Shown here piece after piece: positions 28,536-33,196 of a stretch of 33,196 nt of DNA. The position numbers and the translations under genes were made by a program. Source of the stretch: Chlorobiaceae bacterium (GTDB taxonomy: Bacteria > Bacteroidota > Chlorobiia > Chlorobiales > Chlorobiaceae); contig JABDHK010000023.1 of the NCBI GenBank assembly GCA_012972835.1, positions 1-33,196 on the forward strand. Direction: 5' to 3'. Below the pieces are notes generated by a model. It was not told the DNA's origin, made no database searches, and saw nothing but the letters and a program-made list of their open reading frames with translations. How positions within the stretch are numbered: position 1 is the stretch's first letter; each line of letters begins with the position of its first letter.

Positions 28536-29753
28536 ATGGCCAATACCATTCTTACCCATCAGATGATCGCCCGCGAAGCGGCTGTCATGCTTAAGGAATC
28601 CGTTCCATTCCTGACAAACATTAACAGGGCTCGGGAATCTGACTTTCTTACTCCGATAAACTCTATTAAGAAAGGAACGTCTGTAACGATCAGAGTTCCC
28701 GCAGACAATGTCGTGTATTCTGGATCCATATTCGCAGGAGGCGGAAGCGCTCCGGCACAGACAGAGCTTCCTGTCACCCTGACAATCAACACCCAGCTTC
28801 ATGTTCCTCTTACGTTTACTTCGATTGAGAAGGTGCTGAAGATTGAAGATTATCGTGATAGGTTCATAAAACCAGCTATCAATACGCTTGGAGCATCAGT
28901 ACACGCAAACTTGCTCAGTCAGGCAATTCCGTTGGTTCCAAACCTTGTTGGCACAGCAGGATCTCTTCCTACGGCGTTCAAGACGTGGGGGTATGCTAGG
29001 TCACGCCTTGGAGATGTTCTTGCTCCTTCAAGTGACAGGTACGCTCTGATATCGCACGACTCCAATAACGAGTTGACAGACACAACAAAAACTCTGTTCA
29101 CGCCAACGAAGGACATTGGAGAGCAGTATCTTGAGGGCTCCCTCGGAAGGTTGCAGGGTTTGGATTTCTTTGAAACTGCGGCATTACCAAGCATCACGAA
29201 CGGGTCTACGGTATCGGGAGTGACGGTATCAGGAGCATCTCAGACCGGTTCAAACTTGGTGGTAGGAGGTGTTTCTAGTGGGAACACGTGGAATGCCGGA
29301 CAAGTATTTAACATTGCTGGTGTTTATGCAGTGCACCCACTGACACAGACAACATTGCCTTGGCTCAGGCAGTTTGTTGTAACAGCGAACACCACAGCAT
29401 CAACAACAACGGTTACACTACCAATCTATCCATCAATTGTAGTCGGTGGCTCTACAAATCCAGGAGCAACGGTAAGTGCATCACCTGCAAACAGTGCAGC
29501 CCTGACCTTTGTCGGTTCAGCTTCTACAGCATATCGGCAGAACCTTACTTACCAGAAGGATGCGTTCACAGCTGCGTTTATTCCGCTTCCCGTACTTGCA
29601 TCATGCGAAGGTTACACCTATAACGATGACGGGTTTGCCGTCCGTGTCATGACCTTCGGAGACGGTAAGAATGACCTTGAAAATACAAGGGTTGATGTGC
29701 TCTTTGGGTTTGCCGGTGTTCGTCCGATGCATGCGTGCAGGGTGACTGAATAG
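28536..29753 (+). CDS. P22-type major coat protein
   Basis: 405 aa. Start ANTILTHQMIAREAAVMLKE, then INSIKKGTSVTIRVPAD and a central insert rich in Ser/Gly/Thr; the end has YQKDAFTAAFIPLP, GFAVRVMTFGDG and LFGFAGVRPMHACRV. This agrees with the P22 coat family (430 aa), HK97 fold. Main shell subunit, expected to be the most abundant protein. Despite that, no SD precedes it (AATTTATCATGG). A strong terminator follows 18 bases after the stop. Confidence 0.9.
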   Translation: MANTILTHQMIAREAAVMLKESVPFLTNINRARESDFLTPINSIKKGTSVTIRVPADNVVYSGSIFAGGGSAPAQTELPVTLTINTQLHVPLTFTSIEKVLKIEDYRDRFIKPAINTLGASVHANLLSQAIPLVPNLVGTAGSLPTAFKTWGYARSRLGDVLAPSSDRYALISHDSNNELTDTTKTLFTPTKDIGEQYLEGSLGRLQGLDFFETAALPSITNGSTVSGVTVSGASQTGSNLVVGGVSSGNTWNAGQVFNIAGVYAVHPLTQTTLPWLRQFVVTANTTASTTTVTLPIYPSIVVGGSTNPGATVSASPANSAALTFVGSASTAYRQNLTYQKDAFTAAFIPLPVLASCEGYTYNDDGFAVRVMTFGDGKNDLENTRVDVLFGFAGVRPMHACRVTE

Positions 29754-29770
29754 GTAGTTGTTTCGTTGAA

Positions 29771-29808
29771 CTCCACCGGTTTGTCTGTTAAGCCGGTGGG
29801 GTATTTTA
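29771..29808 (+). terminator. Intrinsic terminator after the coat gene
   Basis: CTCCACCGGTTT, loop GTCTGTT, AAGCCGGTGGGG, then TATTTT. The stem has 12 pairs including two G-T wobbles. It separates the coat gene from the tail genes and may give a step-down in transcription after the coat. Confidence 0.75.
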
Positions 29809-29827
29809 AACCTGTAAACAAAAAGAG

Positions 29828-30001
29828 ATGCCGGAATTTCAGGAATACCCAAAGATGATCTGGCCAAATGGGCCGGATGGAGAATACGTTATTGTGAATA
29901 ACCAAGAAGAGGAACTGGAAATATCTGGTCAGCCTGAAGAGGACATAAACCCAAAAATACCGTCAAACAGGAGAGGAAAGGTATTAAAGGATAATGGATA
30001 A
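29828..30001 (+). CDS. Small conserved protein between coat and adaptor
   Basis: 57 aa (MPEFQEYPKMIWPNGPDGEY, then VIVNNQEEELEI and a basic end). I recall short proteins of the pattern EYPKW...VIVN..EEE in the same position beside P22-like coat genes, of unknown role. AAAAGAG precedes the start. The stop overlaps the next ATG (TAATG). Confidence 0.65.
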   Translation: MPEFQEYPKMIWPNGPDGEYVIVNNQEEELEISGQPEEDINPKIPSNRRGKVLKDNG

Positions 30002-30651
30002 TGGCTCTTGACACTTACACCAACCTGCAGAGCGCAATTGCTGATTGGCTTAATCGCTCAGACCTGACAAGCCAGATAGTAGACTTCATATCTCTTGCCG
30101 AAGGAAAGATGACAATTCTTTTTGCATTAAAAAGCGATGAGAACGAGGCGACATTATCAACAGTTACAGGATCCAGGTATGTTTCGCTCCCTTGGGATTA
30201 TGACCTACCAATTGGATTATGGTATACCTTGTGGTCTCCAAGACGTGAAATTCTCTATCGTCCGGTAGAACAGCTCGGATACTCAAATGTATCAACATAT
30301 CCTTCATTCTGGGGTGTTGATAACGGTAAAATCGCCTTTGACTGCAACGCTAGCGGCGTTTATCAACTTCTTTTCAGGTATAGGTCGCAAAACAGCCTTT
30401 CTGTTTCAAATCAGTCCAACTGGATACTTGATAATTACCCGCAAGTTTACCTCTATGGAGCGCTTGCACAGGCAGCGGTTTTTTTGCCTGGTGAGGATAG
30501 ATTACAGACATTTCAAGGGCTTTTTGATGAGGCAATGATTTTGGTGCAGACTCACGAAGGCCAACATGACCAAATGGCAATACTAAGAACAGATTATCCG
30601 ATATCTCGGCGCGGAATCAATACGGCAGCTAACTTTTATTCAGGAGTATGA
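30001..30651 (+). CDS. Head-tail adaptor protein
   Basis: 216 aa. TYTNLQSAIADWLNRSDLTS, QIVDFISLAEGKM and LPWDYDLPIGLWYTLWSPRR, then PQVYLYGALAQAAVFLPGED, match the short-tailed phage adaptor family (SU10/P22 gp4-like) that binds below the portal ring. The start is coupled to the stop of the small gene. It seals the vertex and accepts the tail parts. Confidence 0.75.
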   Translation: MALDTYTNLQSAIADWLNRSDLTSQIVDFISLAEGKMTILFALKSDENEATLSTVTGSRYVSLPWDYDLPIGLWYTLWSPRREILYRPVEQLGYSNVSTYPSFWGVDNGKIAFDCNASGVYQLLFRYRSQNSLSVSNQSNWILDNYPQVYLYGALAQAAVFLPGEDRLQTFQGLFDEAMILVQTHEGQHDQMAILRTDYPISRRGINTAANFYSGV

Positions 30652-30654
30652 TAG

Positions 30655-31395
30655 ATGGGTGATACCTATACCCCGAATATTTCAATTATCCAACCGCAAG
30701 TTGGATCCAGTCAAGACACCTGGGGAACAAAGCTTAATTCTGCGTTTTCAACCATTGATGCAGTTTTCAGCCAGACCGGAACAAGTGTAAGTCTGAATGT
30801 TGGAACCGGAAAAACCTTGAACGCTGCAAGCGGAACCGTAAACCTTGGTTCAGGTGGATGGAGTGTTGGAGGAACAACCATAACATCCTCAGCGGCAGAA
30901 CTTAATATTTTATCAGGGAAAGCAAGTCTTTCAGGACTTGCTTTAGCTATTTTGCCTACAATTTATCCTGTTGGAAGCCTTTATTTTAACGCTTCGGTGG
31001 GAACAAATCCCGCGACGCTTCTTGGGTTTGGTACTTGGTCAGCCTATGGGACTGGAAGGCTCATCGCGAGTTATAGTTCTGGAAGTTCATATTTTGGGTC
31101 TGTTGGCGCAACTGGAGGAAGTACGGATGCCGTGCTTGTAAGCCACCAGCACGGCATAACCAACACAGCCGCAGGAGATCATTACCATACTTACAACTAC
31201 GTTACATCAGGCGGACAGGTTCAGGGTAATGCCGGAGCAGGTGTTGCCGTGCAGGGATTGAACACAAATACGACAAATACCAGCAATGCCGGTTCGCATA
31301 CGCATGCTGCGACAAGCGATATTCAAGGAGTATCAGCGGCTGGAGCGAATCTTCCACCTTTTATAACGGTCTATATCTGGCAGAGGACTGCATAA
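30655..31395 (+). CDS. Collar-type short tail fibre
   Basis: 246 aa. The N-terminal YTPNISIIQPQVGSSQDTWG and an AELNILSG segment are typical of fibres. The C-terminal part is a collar/receptor domain: YPVGSLYFNASVGTNPATLL, GFGTWSAYGTGRLI, then the histidine motifs VSHQHG, GDHYHTY and GSHTHAA, which bind a metal in T4 gp12-like tips, and ANLPPFITVYIWQRTA. The HxH set is complete. It is a virion host-contact protein next to the nozzle. Confidence 0.8.
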   Translation: MGDTYTPNISIIQPQVGSSQDTWGTKLNSAFSTIDAVFSQTGTSVSLNVGTGKTLNAASGTVNLGSGGWSVGGTTITSSAAELNILSGKASLSGLALAILPTIYPVGSLYFNASVGTNPATLLGFGTWSAYGTGRLIASYSSGSSYFGSVGATGGSTDAVLVSHQHGITNTAAGDHYHTYNYVTSGGQVQGNAGAGVAVQGLNTNTTNTSNAGSHTHAATSDIQGVSAAGANLPPFITVYIWQRTA

Positions 31396-32892
31396 ATGGC
31401 ATTAGTTCCAATAACGCCAACACCAGGTGTTGTTAAAGTTGGCACTGATTACAGTAACAAGGGCCAATGGATTGACAGCAATCTTGTCAGGTGGATAAAT
31501 AGCAGAGCGCACCCTATTGGGGGATGGACTGTTCTTTTTAACGGGACAATATCTGGTCAGATAATAGGGCTTTACTCTTATCCTATAGGAGAGTTGCCCG
31601 TGCTGATAATCGGAACAACATCAAATGTTTACCGATACGACGGAACATTAACCGATATAACGCCATCCGGATTTACGCCACCAACAACAGGAACACTTAC
31701 AGCGGTCGGCTATGGTACTGGAATGTATGGAACAGGAAATTATGGCAGCGCAAGAACAACTCCAAGCGCTCTTTTTTCTCCAACAGCCTACGCATATGCT
31801 TTCAGTTCCTTCGGTACAACTCTAGTAATGAGCTGTACAAGTGATGGAAATATTTATATCCTTCCATCCGGAGCATCAATTCTTACAACATGTCCAAATG
31901 CGCCAAATGGTGTGTCATGGAGTATCACATCGGACGAAAGATTCCTGTTTGCAATCTGTCCTCTTGGGAATAAAGGGAAGATCCAGTGGTCAGATAGAGA
32001 GGATTATACCAACTGGAATGTAACTGCAACGACCTTATCAGGAAGCCTTTCAATTCCTGGCGAAGATGATATCAATAACGCTGTAAACTGGAATGGTAAT
32101 ATTTACATTTTCTCGTCTTCAGCCGTTTACAGGGTAAATTTTGTCGGAGGAACGCTTGTCTATGGCATAAAAACCATTGTAAACAAGTATGATTCTCCAT
32201 TATCAAACAGATCGGTGGTATGTACCCCAAACTTTCTTTGCTGGTTAAGCAAAACCGGAATCGGCACATGGAACGGTCAGTACATGCAGATAGATAACCC
32301 TGTAAATGGGTTCATATCAAACAACATCTATCCAGGCTATGAATCCTATACATTTGGAGGATACCAGGAAAAATATAATGAGGTTTGGTGGTTTTTTTCG
32401 AGCACGGCCTCAATCATACCAAACAAATACGTTGTATGGTCAATAACAGACAATCTATGGAGTATTGGAAGTCTTACTCGAGGAGCCTGGAACACATCTT
32501 CAGTATTTGATAATGCGATACTTTCAGATGACGCAGGAGTCATTTATGAGCATGAGAATGGCTCACTGAGCGGTTCGAGTGGTATTGGTTCGTTAATCCC
32601 GTATTTACAGTCAGCTCCAAATGAAATTTCGGAAGGAGACAATGTCATGATGGTTGACAGGTTAATTCCGGACGAGCTTACAGTTGGAGCGGATATACTG
32701 ACCTACACGATAAAATACTCCATGTACCCAACAGCGCCCATGCAGTCCACACCATCTTATCAGGTAAGTAATGGGAAAATAGATTTAAGAGTAACTGCCA
32801 GGCAAATGGCTATTCGTGTTGATGGTGTTACGGATGCTGATTTCAGTATTGGAGTTTTGCGTGCAAATGTTGTTCAGCGAGGGTCACGATGA
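31396..32892 (+). CDS. P22 gp10-like nozzle / packaged DNA stabilisation protein
   Basis: 498 aa (P22 gp10 is 472 aa). It starts ALVPITPTPGVVKVGTDYSN, followed by WIDSNLVRWINSRAHPIGGW, a hallmark of this family, then repeated blades of beta sheet (NVYRYDGTLTDITP, FAICPLGNKGKIQWSDREDY and TNWNVT). The protein forms the hexameric tail hub below the adaptor and keeps DNA inside. It starts one base after the collar fibre gene and overlaps the next gene (ATGA). Confidence 0.85.
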   Translation: MALVPITPTPGVVKVGTDYSNKGQWIDSNLVRWINSRAHPIGGWTVLFNGTISGQIIGLYSYPIGELPVLIIGTTSNVYRYDGTLTDITPSGFTPPTTGTLTAVGYGTGMYGTGNYGSARTTPSALFSPTAYAYAFSSFGTTLVMSCTSDGNIYILPSGASILTTCPNAPNGVSWSITSDERFLFAICPLGNKGKIQWSDREDYTNWNVTATTLSGSLSIPGEDDINNAVNWNGNIYIFSSSAVYRVNFVGGTLVYGIKTIVNKYDSPLSNRSVVCTPNFLCWLSKTGIGTWNGQYMQIDNPVNGFISNNIYPGYESYTFGGYQEKYNEVWWFFSSTASIIPNKYVVWSITDNLWSIGSLTRGAWNTSSVFDNAILSDDAGVIYEHENGSLSGSSGIGSLIPYLQSAPNEISEGDNVMMVDRLIPDELTVGADILTYTIKYSMYPTAPMQSTPSYQVSNGKIDLRVTARQMAIRVDGVTDADFSIGVLRANVVQRGSR

Positions 32893-33196
32893 TTCTGCCA
32901 TATATCCCAAAAGAATACGATCAGTTGACGTTCACAAACGCATTGACAGGGATAAATGATCAGCTTGACAACATCCAAACGTCAATAGATGCCATCAATT
33001 CCTCATCTAACTCAACGACAACAACAAGCTCGGTATCGGCAAACGATCCTGTTGTTTTGGGCATTCTGAATCAGATAAACACTCTCGGAACCAGCCTTCA
33101 GTCGTTATTTGATTCACTGGCAGCTTATGCAAACAAGTATGGCGCAAGTATTCAGACATGGCAGACTACCCTTCAAACAACATCCGAATCGTTTGC
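32889..33196 (+). CDS. Tail fibre, N-terminal part (3' end outside window)
   Basis: The 102 visible codons (MILPYIPKEYDQLTFTNALT, then INDQLDNIQTSIDAINSSSN) give a helical coiled shaft with Ser/Thr linkers. The start overlaps the nozzle stop. It has no stop before the window ends. The fibre fragment at 1-777 might be the end of this gene if the genome is circular or circularly permuted. A direct joining of the two window ends would be out of frame by two bases, so sequence is missing. Confidence 0.7.
   Translation, partial: MILPYIPKEYDQLTFTNALTGINDQLDNIQTSIDAINSSSNSTTTTSSVSANDPVVLGILNQINTLGTSLQSLFDSLAAYANKYGASIQTWQTTLQTTSESF

Noticed and set aside
1-33196. Exact circular joining of the two window ends
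   Set aside because: The right end leaves two bases of a codon while the left end begins in complete-codon frame, so direct joining breaks the fibre frame.
1-33196. tRNA genes
   Set aside because: No T-arm (GTTCRANNC) with cloverleaf pairing was noticed on scanning by eye; a tRNA search program could settle it.

Overview
The window is almost certainly most of the genome of a tailed double-stranded DNA phage (or a former prophage) with P22-like, short-tailed virion genes. The evidence is a complete packaging and head block in canonical order: small terminase, large terminase, a P22-type portal of about 712 aa, scaffold, P22-type coat, a small linker protein, an adaptor, a collar-type tail fibre and a gp10-like nozzle. 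Three large Gln/Asn/Gly-rich proteins follow the fibre genes and match the order and sizes of the P22 ejection proteins; the third carries a lytic transglycosylase domain. The host is probably Gram-negative, because there is a lipoprotein with a clear lipobox next to an M15-type endolysin. Many genes, including the coat gene, lack a Shine-Dalgarno (SD) sequence and begin in an ATC-ATG or A/C-rich context. That would fit a Bacteroidota/Chlorobiota-like host, but I cannot fix the taxon.

Layout. 1-9670: C-terminal part of a large fibre protein (DUF1983-like), fibre chaperone, GNAT-like protein, three ejection proteins, a reverse-strand membrane protein, and a set of fibre/decoration proteins including a Ser/Asp-repeat fibre. 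9681-11165: lysis cassette (membrane/coiled-coil protein, M15 endolysin, membrane proteins, overlapping lipoprotein spanin). 11166-11740: a degenerate control region holding the relic of a DUF4102-type integrase, a short reverse-strand transcription unit with a strong terminator, and a strong sigma70-type divergent promoter. 11741-20558: early and replication region, many short overlapping genes, including a YfiM-like secreted protein, a DUF6948-like protein, a Gly-rich hexanucleotide-repeat protein, a 15-residue repeat protein, Gp157-like, ERF recombinase, MazG-like, RusA, a DUF1376 replication initiator with iteron-like repeats, and a probable loader-type protein. 20619-23293: a five-gene reverse-strand operon with an IbrA-like PAPS-reductase-fold protein and an IbrB-like ParB-fold protein. 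23493-33196: packaging, head and tail, ending inside a fibre gene.

Working together: the early promoter at about 11668 drives the small early genes, and recombination (ERF, RusA) and replication (DUF1376 protein plus partner) follow on the same strand. The virion and lysis genes form a second rightward block that wraps around the ends of the window, since both ends lie in fibre genes. The reverse operon is an accessory insert between the early and late blocks.

Best candidates for something new are the sulfur-chemistry-like IbrA/IbrB operon with two unrecognised upstream genes and a small HTH gene, its operator-like repeat region, and the marks of recombination elsewhere: the integrase relic and a mini-gene that joins a replication-protein start to a RusA tail.
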